The notes below the pieces were generated by a model, which saw only the letters and a program-made list of their open reading frames with translations, made no database searches and was not told where the DNA came from. Position numbers and translations under genes: made by a program. Below, in pieces: positions 29,476-38,417 of a DNA stretch of 64,000 nucleotides. Origin of the DNA: Kosakonia sp. H02 (GTDB lineage Bacteria > Pseudomonadota > Gammaproteobacteria > Enterobacterales > Enterobacteriaceae); contig CP131915.1 in the NCBI GenBank assembly GCA_030704225.1, positions 4,278,001-4,342,000 on the forward strand, written 5' to 3'. Positions within the stretch are counted from its first letter, which is position 1, and every line of letters begins with the position of its first letter.

Positions 29476-29708
29476 TCATCTTCTTCTTGCTGGCGGATCA
29501 GTTGCTCCGCCTCGTCTTCCAAATCCCAGCGATGTTCACGGAAAAGCGCCAGCAACTGCTCCGGCGCTTCACCGCCAAAACGCTGAGCCAGTACTTCTCC
29601 TTTAATCGCGCAAATGACCTGCATGCCATTAACCAGTGCGGGAAAACACACTGACTGCAATGAAGCATTCCACTCTTCACGATCTGGAAACTGTATCGCC
29701 TGGTTCAT
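29451..29708 (-). CDS. yrdB: DUF1488 family protein YrdB
   Basis: 85 residues (E. coli 85), beginning MNQAIQFPDREEWNAS. Small acidic protein of unknown role. Its start overlaps the aroE stop by 4 bp, so it is the last gene of the dprA-to-yrdB run, and its 3' end overlaps yrdA. Confidence 0.93.
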   Translation of the reverse strand: MNQAIQFPDREEWNASLQSVCFPALVNGMQVICAIKGEVLAQRFGGEAPEQLLALFREHRWDLEDEAEQLIRQQEEDDQGIVWIS

Positions 29709-30523
29709 TTCTCCAGTTCCTGCTTTAGCAACGCAATGACGGGTTCAATATCCGGCAGTACACCATGCCACAGTAGTACAGCGTGTGCCGCTTGCCCCAC
29801 CAGCATACCCAGACCATCCGCACGCTGCTTCGCACCTAACGTTTCGCACCAGGTCAGGAACGGCGTTGTCCCTTTTTGATAAAACATGTCGTAGCAGCGT
29901 ATCTCAGGATGAATAATCGTCTCAGGTAACGCCGGAATATCGCCACCGATACCGCTGGAGGTAGCGTTAATAACCAGATCGAATTTATGGCTGCGCAGCG
30001 CATCCATAGCGACAGCATCAACACTTCCCGTATGGGCAAAAAGTTCAGCCAGCTCTTGTGCCCGGGAATGGGTGCGGTTCGTTAGGGTCACCGCACAATC
30101 CAGTGAAAGTAAAGGAAGGATAACGCCGCGCGCAGCGCCGCCTGCCCCCACCAGCAGGATACGCATGCCTGGGTGGATAAAAGCCAACCTTTGCAGATCG
30201 CTCAATAAACCGATGCCATCGGTGTTGTCCCCCAGCAAACGCCCATCTTCAAGACGTTTAAGGGTGTTTACCGCACCGGCTAACGCAGCGCGTTCTGTCA
30301 GCTCATCGGCTCGGGCAAACGCCTCTTCTTTAAAAGGAACGGTAATATTCGCGCCTTTCCCCCCCGCTGCAAAAAAAGCATTTAGCGTATTTACGAAATC
30401 ATCAATGGGAGCAAGAACACGACCGTACGGGTGCTCAATATGCAGCTGGCTGGCAAACTGCTGATGTATAAACGGCGATTTGCTGTGACTGATGGGATTA
30501 CCAAAGACGGCGTAAGTTTCCAT
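29705..30523 (-). CDS. aroE: Shikimate dehydrogenase (NADP+)
   Basis: 272 residues from ATG 30523 (METYAVFGNPISHSKSPFIHQ), as in E. coli; the extension to 30607 is rejected because it overlaps tsaC. Reduces 3-dehydroshikimate in the aromatic amino acid pathway. Substrate site SKSPFIH at 14-20, catalytic Lys in VTVPFKEEAF near 65, and the NADP-binding GAGGAARG near 126. It starts 4 bp after tsaC. Confidence 0.97.
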   Translation of the reverse strand: METYAVFGNPISHSKSPFIHQQFASQLHIEHPYGRVLAPIDDFVNTLNAFFAAGGKGANITVPFKEEAFARADELTERAALAGAVNTLKRLEDGRLLGDNTDGIGLLSDLQRLAFIHPGMRILLVGAGGAARGVILPLLSLDCAVTLTNRTHSRAQELAELFAHTGSVDAVAMDALRSHKFDLVINATSSGIGGDIPALPETIIHPEIRCYDMFYQKGTTPFLTWCETLGAKQRADGLGMLVGQAAHAVLLWHGVLPDIEPVIALLKQELEK

Positions 30524-30527
30524 ACGA

Positions 30528-31100
30528 TTACCCCTGACGGAAAAGTTCGCCGGTAAGGGCGTCGCGGATTTCTGAAGGGTTCTGCCGCCCGCCAGTCGGG
30601 ACATCAACTACCGGGAAGTCAGGGCCAAATTGCGTGAGAACTTCTTGTGCCGTTCGGCATGGCGGCAAACCTGATAAGTTGGCACTCGTTGAAACCAGAG
30701 GTTTACCGTAGGCTTCGCACAGCTCAATGACCAACGGATGGTCGGTGACGCGCACGGCTAATGAGTCGAAACGACCGGTTAACCAGCGTGGTGTGCCCGG
30801 TCTGGCAGGAAAGACAAATGTCACCGGGCCCGGCCAACATGCAAAAATCGCCTGGCGCTGAGCATCATTCAGCATGCTGTCATCAATATAAGGTTTTAAC
30901 TGCTCAAAGCTGGCAGCAATAAGGATCAATCCTTTTTCCACTGGCCGTTGCTTCAATTTCAGCAGTCGGTGTACCGCTGTTTCACTGTCCGGATCGCAGC
31001 CGACCCCAAAAACAGCTTCCGTTGGATATGCGATGACGTGTTCTTTATTCAGGATCTCCACCATTGAGGCGATGGGATCTTTTGGCAGGTTATTCTTCAC
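30528..31100 (-). CDS. tsaC: L-threonylcarbamoyladenylate synthase TsaC (YrdC)
   Basis: 190 residues, as in E. coli. Makes threonylcarbamoyl-AMP for the t6A37 modification of tRNAs reading ANN codons. YrdC/Sua5 domain: the signature IAYPTEAVFGVGCDPDS near residues 17-34 and the KRP-type loop LKQRPVEKGLILIA, then VSTSANLSG near 140. Starts 11 bp inside the yrdD 3' end. Confidence 0.97.
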   Translation of the reverse strand: MKNNLPKDPIASMVEILNKEHVIAYPTEAVFGVGCDPDSETAVHRLLKLKQRPVEKGLILIAASFEQLKPYIDDSMLNDAQRQAIFACWPGPVTFVFPARPGTPRWLTGRFDSLAVRVTDHPLVIELCEAYGKPLVSTSANLSGLPPCRTAQEVLTQFGPDFPVVDVPTGGRQNPSEIRDALTGELFRQG

Positions 31101-31647
31101 GAGTTTGTTCCGCCGTTACCGGCTTTCCACATTGTTTACTGGCGCAAAAGCGTTTGACGCCCTGCGCGGTTTTCTTTTCGATAAGCAGCGGGTAATGGCA
31201 TATGGCGCATTCGCCCACGACGGGTTTGAAATTGATGACGAACTGGCAATCGGGATAGCGATCGCAGGAATAGAATGTTTTGCCGTATCGGGAACGCCGT
31301 TGTACCAGATGCCCACTGTTACATTGCGGGCAGGTAATGGCTGTTTCATCTGGTTTATCAATTAGTTCGGTGTGCTCACATTCCGGATAATGGCTGCATC
31401 CGATAAACATACCAAAACGCCCCTGGCGCAACACCATCGCGGCACCGCAGAGAGGACATAGCTGACCTTCCAGAACTTTGACGATATGCCCATCAGCCTG
31501 GCTTTTCAGAGGACGTACATAATCGCATTCCGGATAGCGGGAACATCCGAGAAACGGTCCATGCTTCCCGGAACGGATAACAAGTTCAGCCCCGCAATGT
31601 GGGCAGGGCTCGTTGTTACGCACCGCAAACAGTGCTGATTTGGCCAT
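31090..31647 (-). CDS. yrdD: Topoisomerase-type zinc-ribbon protein YrdD
   Basis: 185 residues (E. coli about 180). Made almost only of four Cys4 zinc ribbons like those at the C-terminus of topoisomerase I: CPHCG..CSRYPEC, CPLCG..CSHYPEC, CPQCN..CDRYPDC and a C-terminal CAICH..CASKQC. There is no catalytic Tyr domain, so it is probably a single-stranded nucleic acid binder. Lies between smg and tsaC. Confidence 0.94.
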   Translation of the reverse strand: MAKSALFAVRNNEPCPHCGAELVIRSGKHGPFLGCSRYPECDYVRPLKSQADGHIVKVLEGQLCPLCGAAMVLRQGRFGMFIGCSHYPECEHTELIDKPDETAITCPQCNSGHLVQRRSRYGKTFYSCDRYPDCQFVINFKPVVGECAICHYPLLIEKKTAQGVKRFCASKQCGKPVTAEQTREE

Positions 31648-31673
31648 AACGACTCTTGAAGCTGCAAAAATGA

Positions 31674-32147
31674 TTAGTGCAGCATACCTTCATTCACTTC
31701 AAAGAGTAATTCTTCCATTTGCTGGTAGGCGTTTTCGCACCCTGGGATATTGAAGAGAACCATCAGGATGACCCATTTAAGGTCTTCCAGTTCAAACTCT
31801 GCGTTATCCAGTGCCAGCGCACGTTCAATCACCATTTCTCGCGTTTCGAGGTTTAGCACCTGAATCTGCTCCAGGAATAATAAAAATCCCCGGCAACTGG
31901 CATCCAGCCTTTCACTCTCTTCAGCCGTATAGATACGTAGTGAGAGTGGATCAGAAGCAAGCTGCATCGGTTCGGCAAGGCCTTCCTGATAATCAGCCAG
32001 CTTTTCCAGCCACAAAAGTGCGTTGTAGATATCCTCACGATCAAATCCGGCGTCGGTAAGATCCCGTTCCAGTTTGTCCTGATCCACACGCATTTCTGCT
32101 TCGTTATGGATGTAAGTCTCAAACAAGTACATTAGTACGTCGAACAT
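31674..32147 (-). CDS. smg: DUF494 family protein Smg
   Basis: 157 residues, the E. coli length, strongly acidic and helical (MFDVLMYLFETYIHNEAEM). Function not established. It overlaps the dprA 3' end by 29 bp and precedes yrdD by 26 bp, a linkage conserved in enterobacteria. Confidence 0.95.
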   Translation of the reverse strand: MFDVLMYLFETYIHNEAEMRVDQDKLERDLTDAGFDREDIYNALLWLEKLADYQEGLAEPMQLASDPLSLRIYTAEESERLDASCRGFLLFLEQIQVLNLETREMVIERALALDNAEFELEDLKWVILMVLFNIPGCENAYQQMEELLFEVNEGMLH

Positions 32148-33243
32148 GGCTTGCCCTCCTCAATCGGACATAGCCGCCGGGTACAGCTGCGATCCATCCT
32201 GCTAACTCCAGTTCGAGCAATTGAGCTGCGGTCACTGGCACAGGTTGGCCGGCACGTTCAGCGACGACGTCAACAGGTGTTACCTCATCTCCTACGTTAG
32301 CCAGGAGCTCAGGAAATGGCAATGCCACCTTTTCTGGTTCTGGGCAATAATTTGCATTTTCACGTGTTTCTGGCAGCCAATTCAGCCCATATTGCAAATA
32401 TTCGAGGATCTCTTCAGCACAGGTAACGGGTGTTGCCCCTTGTTTTAATAACCAGTGCGGCCCTTCACTTCCCGGGCTACCGATCGCACCGGGCAAGGCA
32501 AACACGTCGCGACCTTGTTCAAGGGCAAGCCTGGCAGTTACCAGCGAACCACTGCGTAATGCAGCTTCCACAACAAACACGCCCCGGCTAAGACCACTAA
32601 TAATGCGATTACGGCGAGGGAAATGGCCCGGCTTTGGGGTAGCAGCCAAGGGGAATTCAGATACCAGCGCGCCGCCGCACTCCAGTAATTGGGAGGCAAG
32701 TGCCGTATGTCTACGCGGATAAAGGCTATAGAGCCCATTGCCTAGTACACCAATACTTTTCCCGCGCACATTTATTGCAGCACGATGGGCTACGCTGTCG
32801 ATACCCAATGCCATCCCACTGGTTATAGTTAACCCCGCGTGAGCCAGCGTCTCACAAAAGATGCGTCCCCAGCGCTCTCCATACCAGGAATGCGCGCGGC
32901 TACCAACAACAGCCAACTGCTGCGTCTTTAACACTGAAAGATCGCCCTTCACAAACAGCGCACCTGGGTAATCCGCAATAGATCGTAATGCGGTAGGGTA
33001 AGCTTCATCATCCGCCACGATAATGTGATGATGGGGCTCGGCCAGCCAGCCCTGACACTTCTCTAATTCCCGCGCAGATAGAGAGAAGAAGCGTCTGATT
33101 TGTGCAACTGTCAACCCAAGACGCTGAAGTTCAACCGCCGTTGCACTGCCGTTTTGCTTCAGCCATTGTGCTGCGCTAAGCCACTTATCTCCGCACAGGT
33201 CACCAACCTGTATCAGCCGTAGCCAAATTTCCATGGATGTCAT
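32119..33243 (-). CDS. dprA: DNA-processing protein DprA (Smf)
   Basis: 374 residues (E. coli Smf 374). Binds incoming single-stranded DNA and loads RecA in naturally transformable species; its role in enterobacteria is unclear. N-terminal helical part, then the Rossmann-like domain with VGSRAHSWYGERWGR near 112, SGMALGIDSVAHRAA near 140 and LPGAIGSPGSEGPHWL near 250, and a C-terminal winged-helix-like region. First gene of the run toward yrdB; divergent from def. Confidence 0.96.
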   Translation of the reverse strand: MTSMEIWLRLIQVGDLCGDKWLSAAQWLKQNGSATAVELQRLGLTVAQIRRFFSLSARELEKCQGWLAEPHHHIIVADDEAYPTALRSIADYPGALFVKGDLSVLKTQQLAVVGSRAHSWYGERWGRIFCETLAHAGLTITSGMALGIDSVAHRAAINVRGKSIGVLGNGLYSLYPRRHTALASQLLECGGALVSEFPLAATPKPGHFPRRNRIISGLSRGVFVVEAALRSGSLVTARLALEQGRDVFALPGAIGSPGSEGPHWLLKQGATPVTCAEEILEYLQYGLNWLPETRENANYCPEPEKVALPFPELLANVGDEVTPVDVVAERAGQPVPVTAAQLLELELAGWIAAVPGGYVRLRRASHVRRTNVLV

Positions 33244-33372
33244 CCCTTTTCTCCTGCCACAAGCCGCTCTGGCAATCCTTGCGATTGGTCACTGATGCTG
33301 TCAATCGCAGGGGGATTTGTCTAGAATAGAGGTAATATTCTTTACAACTCCTGAACACGACTCTGGATATTT

Positions 33373-33882
33373 ATGGCAGTTTTGCATGTGTTACATATTC
33401 CGGACGAGCGCCTTCGCAAAGTCGCCGAGCCGGTAAAAGAAGTGAATGCGGACGTTCAGCGTATCGTCGATGATATGTTTGAAACCATGTACGCAGAAGA
33501 AGGTATTGGTCTTGCAGCAACGCAAGTGGATATTCACCAGCGCATTATCGTGATTGATGTTTCCGAGAACCGAGATGAGCAGTTGGTGTTGATTAACCCT
33601 GAGCTGCTGGAAAAAAGTGGGGAAACAGGAATCGAAGAAGGTTGCCTGTCTATCCCTGAGCAGCGCGCTTTAGTACCGCGTGCTGAGAAAGTAAAAATTC
33701 GTGCGCTGGACCGTGACGGAAAAACGTTTGAACTCGAAACCGATGGCCTGCTGGCAATTTGTATTCAGCATGAGATGGATCATCTGGTCGGGAAACTGTT
33801 TATCGATTACTTGTCACCCATGAAACGTCAGCGTATTCGTCAAAAAGTTGAAAAACTGGATCGTATGAACGCCCGCGCTTAA
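33373..33882 (+). CDS. def: Peptide deformylase
   Basis: 169 residues, as in E. coli. Removes the formyl group from nascent proteins. The three signature motifs are present: GIGLAATQVD (near 46), EGCLSIPE with the metal-binding Cys (near 89) and QHEMDHLVG with the two His and catalytic Glu (near 132). Operon with fmt 21 bp downstream, linking removal and addition of the formyl group. Confidence 0.98.
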   Translation: MAVLHVLHIPDERLRKVAEPVKEVNADVQRIVDDMFETMYAEEGIGLAATQVDIHQRIIVIDVSENRDEQLVLINPELLEKSGETGIEEGCLSIPEQRALVPRAEKVKIRALDRDGKTFELETDGLLAICIQHEMDHLVGKLFIDYLSPMKRQRIRQKVEKLDRMNARA

Positions 33883-33903
33883 TGCGGGTAGAAAGGGATA
33901 AAC

Positions 33904-34854
33904 GTGTCAGACTCTCTACGTATTATTTTCGCCGGCACACCTGACTTTGCAGCGCGTCATCTTGACGCGCTGTTGTCTTCTGAACATCAGGTCGTTGGGG
34001 TTTTTACCCAGCCCGATCGCCCTGCCGGTCGCGGTAAAAAGCTGATGCCCAGCCCGGTGAAAGTACTGGCGGAAGAAAAAGGCCTGCCGGTATTTCAGCC
34101 AGCTTCATTGCGCGCGCCCGAAAATCAACAGCTGGTCGCCGATCTCAATGCTGATGTTATGGTCGTTGTTGCCTACGGGCTGATTCTACCCAAAGCCGTG
34201 CTGGATATGCCGCGTCTGGGTTGCATCAATGTCCATGGTTCATTGCTTCCGCGCTGGCGTGGTGCTGCCCCGATCCAACGCTCTTTGTGGGCAGGTGATG
34301 CGGAAACCGGCGTCACTATCATGCAAATGGATGTGGGTCTGGATACGGGCGATATGCTGTATAAACTTGCCTGTTCGATCACGGCTGAAGATACAAGCGC
34401 CACGCTGTACGACAAACTGGCTGAGCTCGGCCCGCAGGGGCTTATTGAAACCCTACGGCAACTTGGCCAGGGGACAGCGCAACCGCAAGTGCAGGACGAA
34501 GCGTTAGTAACCTATGCTGAGAAACTCAGCAAAGAAGAAGCCCGCCTGGACTGGTCGCTAAGCGCTGAGCAGTTAGAGCGTTGTATTCGTGCCTTCAATC
34601 CATGGCCAATGAGCTGGTTTATGGTTGATGAGCAGCCGGTAAAAGTCTGGCGAGCTTCCGTCATTCCTTCGGCTACGACGACTCAACCCGGTACGATCGT
34701 TGAGGTATCTAAAGCGGGGATCCAGATAGCCACCGCTGAGGGAATATTAAATCTTGAATCGCTACAGCCTGCGGGTAAGAAAGCGATGAGTGCCCAGGAT
34801 CTATTAAATTCACGGCGCGAATGGTTTGTCCCCGGCAACATCCTCCTGGCCTGA
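33904..34854 (+). CDS. fmt: Methionyl-tRNA formyltransferase
   Basis: 316 residues (E. coli 315) from a GTG at 33904 preceded by AAAGGGATAAAC. Formylates initiator Met-tRNA. Active-site parts: FAGTPDFAARHLDAL at the start, NVHGSLLPRWRGAAPIQR near 107-124 with Asn and His, and the Asp in QMDVGLDTGDM near 140. C-terminal OB-like tRNA-binding domain. Confidence 0.97.
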   Translation: MSDSLRIIFAGTPDFAARHLDALLSSEHQVVGVFTQPDRPAGRGKKLMPSPVKVLAEEKGLPVFQPASLRAPENQQLVADLNADVMVVVAYGLILPKAVLDMPRLGCINVHGSLLPRWRGAAPIQRSLWAGDAETGVTIMQMDVGLDTGDMLYKLACSITAEDTSATLYDKLAELGPQGLIETLRQLGQGTAQPQVQDEALVTYAEKLSKEEARLDWSLSAEQLERCIRAFNPWPMSWFMVDEQPVKVWRASVIPSATTTQPGTIVEVSKAGIQIATAEGILNLESLQPAGKKAMSAQDLLNSRREWFVPGNILLA

Positions 34855-34865
34855 TACTCATTTTT

Positions 34866-34893
34866 AGCCCGGTTTTGCCGGGCATTTTTATTT
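34866..34893 (+). terminator. Terminator-like hairpin between fmt and rsmB
   Basis: GCCCGG-tttt-GCCGGGC followed by ATTTTTATTTTTG, ending 9 bp before the rsmB ATG. It must be partly read through, or rsmB has a start inside fmt. Confidence 0.7.
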
Positions 34894-34901
34894 TTGTGGT
34901 T

Positions 34902-36188
34902 ATGAAAAAACAGATGAATTTACGCAGTATGGCTGCGCAAGCTATTGAACAGGTCCTTGAACAAGGGCAATCGCTCAGTAACGTCCTGCCGCCGCTACAA
35001 CAAAAAGTTTCCGATAAAGACAGGGCATTGCTCCAGGAGCTTTGCTTTGGTGTTTTGCGTGTACTGCCCCAGCTTGACTGGCTAATCAATAAGTTGATGT
35101 CTCGCCCGATGACGGGCAAGCAGCGCACGGTGCACTACCTGATTATGGTTGGCTTGTATCAACTTCTGCATACCCGAATTCCTGCGCATGCGGCGCTGGC
35201 AGAAACAGTGGAAGGCGCGGTTGTTATTAAACGCCCACAACTTAAGGGACTGATAAATGGAGTACTGCGGCAGTTCCAGCGCCAACAGGAAACATTATTA
35301 GCTGAGTTTGCCCATAGCGAAAATCAGTATCTCTTTCCGACATGGTTATTGAAGCGTTTACAGAAAGCGTATCCGCAACAATGGCAGCAAATTATTGATG
35401 CCAGCAATCAAAGGCCGCCCATGTGGCTGCGCGTTAATCGCCAGCACCACTCGCGGGAAAGCTGGCTGGCGCTGCTGGAAGAGACCGGTCAACAGGGGTT
35501 TGCTCATGCGAATTACCCTGATGCGGTACGCCTTGCAAATGCCGCGCCAGTGACTGCTCTGCCAGGATTCAACGAAGGTTGGGTCACCGTCCAGGATGCC
35601 TCGGCGCAGGGTTGTATTACCTTCCTCGCACCGCAGAATGGTGAGCGCATTCTGGATCTTTGCGCAGCACCAGGCGGTAAAACAACACATATTCTCGAAG
35701 CCGCTCCGCAAGCCAGCGTATTGGCGGTAGATATTGATGAGCAGCGCTTATCGCGGGTTTATGACAACCTGAAACGTTTGGGAATGAAAGCCGAAGTAAA
35801 ACAGGGAGATGGCCGGTTTCCGGCGCAGTGGTGCGGTGATGAGAAATTCGATCGTATTCTGCTTGATGCCCCTTGCTCCGCAACGGGCGTTATTCGCCGT
35901 CACCCCGACATTAAATGGCTGCGCCGCGAGCGCGATATTCCCGAGCTGGCACAGTTACAATCAGAAATCCTTGACGCTATCTGGCCACATTTGAAAAGCG
36001 GCGGTACGCTGGTATACGCAACCTGTTCGATCCTGCCTGAAGAGAATAGCCAGCAGGTTGCCGCTTTCCTCAGACGCACCCCCGACGCGCAACTGACCAT
36101 CGGTACGCCGGAACAACCAGGCATACAGAATCTGCCGGGCGCAGAGGAAGGTGATGGTTTCTTTTACGCTAAGATAAGCAAACAGTGA
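34902..36188 (+). CDS. rsmB: 16S rRNA m5C967 methyltransferase RsmB
   Basis: 428 residues from ATG 34902 (MKKQMNLRSMAAQAIEQV), one shorter than E. coli; the frame from 34821 is rejected. N-terminal NusB-like RNA-binding domain (about 1-140) and a SAM methyltransferase domain: LDLCAAPGGKTTH near 250, DAPCSATG near 322 and TCSILPEEN near 375, with both catalytic Cys. The ribosome-binding site is poor (GTGGTT). Confidence 0.96.
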   Translation: MKKQMNLRSMAAQAIEQVLEQGQSLSNVLPPLQQKVSDKDRALLQELCFGVLRVLPQLDWLINKLMSRPMTGKQRTVHYLIMVGLYQLLHTRIPAHAALAETVEGAVVIKRPQLKGLINGVLRQFQRQQETLLAEFAHSENQYLFPTWLLKRLQKAYPQQWQQIIDASNQRPPMWLRVNRQHHSRESWLALLEETGQQGFAHANYPDAVRLANAAPVTALPGFNEGWVTVQDASAQGCITFLAPQNGERILDLCAAPGGKTTHILEAAPQASVLAVDIDEQRLSRVYDNLKRLGMKAEVKQGDGRFPAQWCGDEKFDRILLDAPCSATGVIRRHPDIKWLRRERDIPELAQLQSEILDAIWPHLKSGGTLVYATCSILPEENSQQVAAFLRRTPDAQLTIGTPEQPGIQNLPGAEEGDGFFYAKISKQ

Positions 36189-36210
36189 TAAAGACAACGG
36201 GTCACAGCAG

Positions 36211-37587
36211 ATGAAGATAATTATTCTGGGTGCAGGGCAGGTCGGTGGGACGCTGGCGGAAAACCTGGTAGGAGAGAATAACGATATTACCGTTGTCGAT
36301 ACCAATGGTGACCGCCTGCGTACCTTGCAGGACAAGTTCGATCTGCGTGTTGTGCAGGGCCACGGCTCTCATCCGCGCGTGTTGCGTGAAGCGGGAGCTG
36401 ATGACGCCGATATGCTTGTCGCGGTGACCAGTTCAGACGAAACCAATATGGTTGCCTGCCAGGTTGCTTATTCGCTGTTTAATACGCCAAATCGCATTGC
36501 GCGCATCCGTTCACCGGATTATGTACGAGATGCAGATAAATTGTTCCATTCTGAAGCCGTGCCGATTGATCATTTGATTGCGCCCGAACAGTTGGTCATC
36601 GACAGTATTTATCGCCTGATTGAGTACCCTGGTGCACTGCAAGTTGTTAATTTTGCTGAAGGTAAAGTGAGCCTGGCGGTGGTAAAAGCCTATTATGGTG
36701 GCCCACTCGTTGGTAACGCGCTTTCAACCATGCGCGAGCATATGCCACACATCGATACGCGCGTTGCGGCGATTTTTCGTCACGATCGCCCTATTCGTCC
36801 GCAGGGTTCGACTATTGTTGAAGCCGGTGATGAAGTGTTCTTTATCGCGGCATCGCAACATATTCGTGCAGTGATGAGTGAGTTACAAAGGCTAGAAAAA
36901 CCGTATAAACGCATCATGCTGGTTGGCGGCGGGAATATTGGTGCCGGCCTGGCGCAACAGCTGGAAAAAGATTACAGCGTAAAACTGATCGAGCGCGATC
37001 AACAACGCGCTGCCGAACTGGCCGAGAAACTGCAAAACACTATCGTCTTTTTTGGCGATGCATCGGATCAAGAGTTGCTTGCCGAAGAGCATATTGATCA
37101 AGTGGATCTGTTTATCGCCGTCACAAACGATGATGAAGCCAATATCATGTCGGCGATGTTGGCCAAGCGCATGGGCGCGAAAAAAGTTATGGTGCTTATC
37201 CAGCGCCGCGCTTATGTCGATCTGGTGCAAGGCAGTGTGATAGATATCGCGATCTCACCGCAGCAAGCGACTATATCCGCATTACTTAGCCATGTGCGTA
37301 AAGCAGATATCGTCGGCGTTTCTTCATTACGACGCGGGGTAGCAGAAGCGATCGAAGCGGTGGCGCATGGTGACGAAACAACATCCCGCGTAGTAGGTCG
37401 CGTCATTGATGACATCAAACTACCGCCTGGTACGATTATTGGTGCAGTTGTGCGTGGTAATGATGTGATGATTGCCAATGACAATTTGCGCATAGAGCAG
37501 GGCGACCATGTGATTATGTTTCTGACTGACAAAAAATACATTACTGACGTTGAGCGCCTGTTCCAGCCCAGCCCCTTCTTTCTTTAA
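36211..37587 (+). CDS. trkA: Trk potassium transporter regulatory subunit TrkA
   Basis: 458 residues, as in E. coli. Peripheral NAD(H)-binding protein gating TrkH/TrkG. Two RCK halves: ILGAGQVGGTLA at residue 4 and LVGGGNIGAGLAQQL near 237, each followed by a TrkA_C domain. Starts 22 bp after rsmB. Confidence 0.98.
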   Translation: MKIIILGAGQVGGTLAENLVGENNDITVVDTNGDRLRTLQDKFDLRVVQGHGSHPRVLREAGADDADMLVAVTSSDETNMVACQVAYSLFNTPNRIARIRSPDYVRDADKLFHSEAVPIDHLIAPEQLVIDSIYRLIEYPGALQVVNFAEGKVSLAVVKAYYGGPLVGNALSTMREHMPHIDTRVAAIFRHDRPIRPQGSTIVEAGDEVFFIAASQHIRAVMSELQRLEKPYKRIMLVGGGNIGAGLAQQLEKDYSVKLIERDQQRAAELAEKLQNTIVFFGDASDQELLAEEHIDQVDLFIAVTNDDEANIMSAMLAKRMGAKKVMVLIQRRAYVDLVQGSVIDIAISPQQATISALLSHVRKADIVGVSSLRRGVAEAIEAVAHGDETTSRVVGRVIDDIKLPPGTIIGAVVRGNDVMIANDNLRIEQGDHVIMFLTDKKYITDVERLFQPSPFFL

Positions 37588-37592
37588 TCCCC

Positions 37593-37623
37593 AGGGACGC
37601 TGCATTGAGCGTCCCTTTTTATT
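37593..37623 (+). terminator. trkA terminator
   Basis: GGGACGCT-gcatt-GAGCGTCCC followed by TTTTTATT. Confidence 0.85.
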
Positions 37624-37737
37624 CCCTCCTTTTTGTAAGGGACTAAGAAATCTCGTTAATTTATCTCTTCAAATGGAAAATGTTTTGTATGTTGTTAGAC
37701 TTATTGTGACCGACAGCACATGGAGAAGATGAAGATC

Positions 37738-38151
37738 ATGAGTATGTTAAAAGAATTTCGCGAGTTTGCGATGCGCGGGAATGTGGTGGATTTGGCAGTA
37801 GGTGTAATTATCGGTGCGGCGTTCGGCAAAATTGTGTCGTCACTGGTAGCCGATATCATTATGCCGCCGTTGGGTTTGTTAATTGGCGGGATTGATTTCA
37901 AACAGTTTGCAATAACCTTACGTGATGCGCAGGGCGACGTACCGGCTGTCGTCATGCATTACGGCGTATTCATTCAAAATGTGTTTGATTTTATTATTGT
38001 CGCCTTCGCGATTTTCCTGGCGATCAAAGTGATTAATAAACTGAAACGCAAACAGGCGGAAGAACCGAAAGCGCCGCCTGCGCCGAGTAAAGAAGAAGTA
38101 CTGCTGAGCGAAATTCGCGACTTGCTCAAAGAGCAAAACAGCCGTAGCTAA
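37738..38151 (+). CDS. mscL: Large-conductance mechanosensitive channel MscL
   Basis: 137 residues from ATG 37738 (MSMLKEFREFAMRGNVVDL); E. coli 136. The in-frame ATG at 37720 would add MEKMKI. Pentameric inner-membrane channel opening on hypo-osmotic shock. TM1 about 16-45 with the gate residues in VIIGAAFGKIVSSLV, periplasmic loop, TM2 about 77-100, and a cytoplasmic helical bundle. Its 3' end overlaps arfA by 4 bp on the other strand. Confidence 0.97.
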   Translation: MSMLKEFREFAMRGNVVDLAVGVIIGAAFGKIVSSLVADIIMPPLGLLIGGIDFKQFAITLRDAQGDVPAVVMHYGVFIQNVFDFIIVAFAIFLAIKVINKLKRKQAEEPKAPPAPSKEEVLLSEIRDLLKEQNSRS

Positions 38152-38360
38152 GCAAATGCAAGAAGGCCAGTGGTAAATAAGCGATTCGCTTGCTTGCCAC
38201 TGGCCTCCTGAAAGCCTCGTTTTGCATGTTTAGTTTTACGCAGATAACTCCCTTTTCCTTTCTTATTTTTTTCTACACGTTGCCGAAAAAGTGGGTCATG
38301 TAGAAATGCCTCAATAGCGTTATCGTTTATCTGCCCTTTGGTGTGCTGATAGCGACTCAT
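38148..38360 (-). CDS. arfA: Alternative ribosome-rescue factor ArfA
   Basis: 70 residues (E. coli 72), MSRYQHTKGQIND. It brings RF2 to ribosomes stalled at message ends. The 3' end codes a strong hairpin (38164-38206). In E. coli that structure is cut by RNase III, giving a message without a stop codon and a protein that tmRNA tags for decay unless trans-translation fails. The encoded tail LFTTGLLAFA is the hydrophobic C-terminus removed in the active form. The basic KNKKGKGSYLRKTKHAKRG region is the ribosome-binding part. Confidence 0.95.
   Translation of the reverse strand: MSRYQHTKGQINDNAIEAFLHDPLFRQRVEKNKKGKGSYLRKTKHAKRGFQEASGKQANRLFTTGLLAFA
38164..38206 (-). terminator. Stem-loop in the arfA 3' end
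   Basis: AGGCCAGTGGTAA and TTGCCACTGGCCT, 13 bp with one G-U pair, around a 17-base loop that has its own short pairing (GCGA/TCGC). It lies before the arfA stop codon. It lies just after the mscL stop and may also end the mscL message. Confidence 0.85.
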
Positions 38361-38417
38361 ATTTTCTCCAGATTGTGTATTAAAACGGCCGAAGTGTAGT
38401 CTTTGCAGTAAATAAGA

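Noticed and set aside
34866..34893. Hairpin as proof that rsmB is a separate transcription unit
   Set aside because: The rsmB ATG is only 9 bp downstream with no space for a promoter; partial read-through is more likely.
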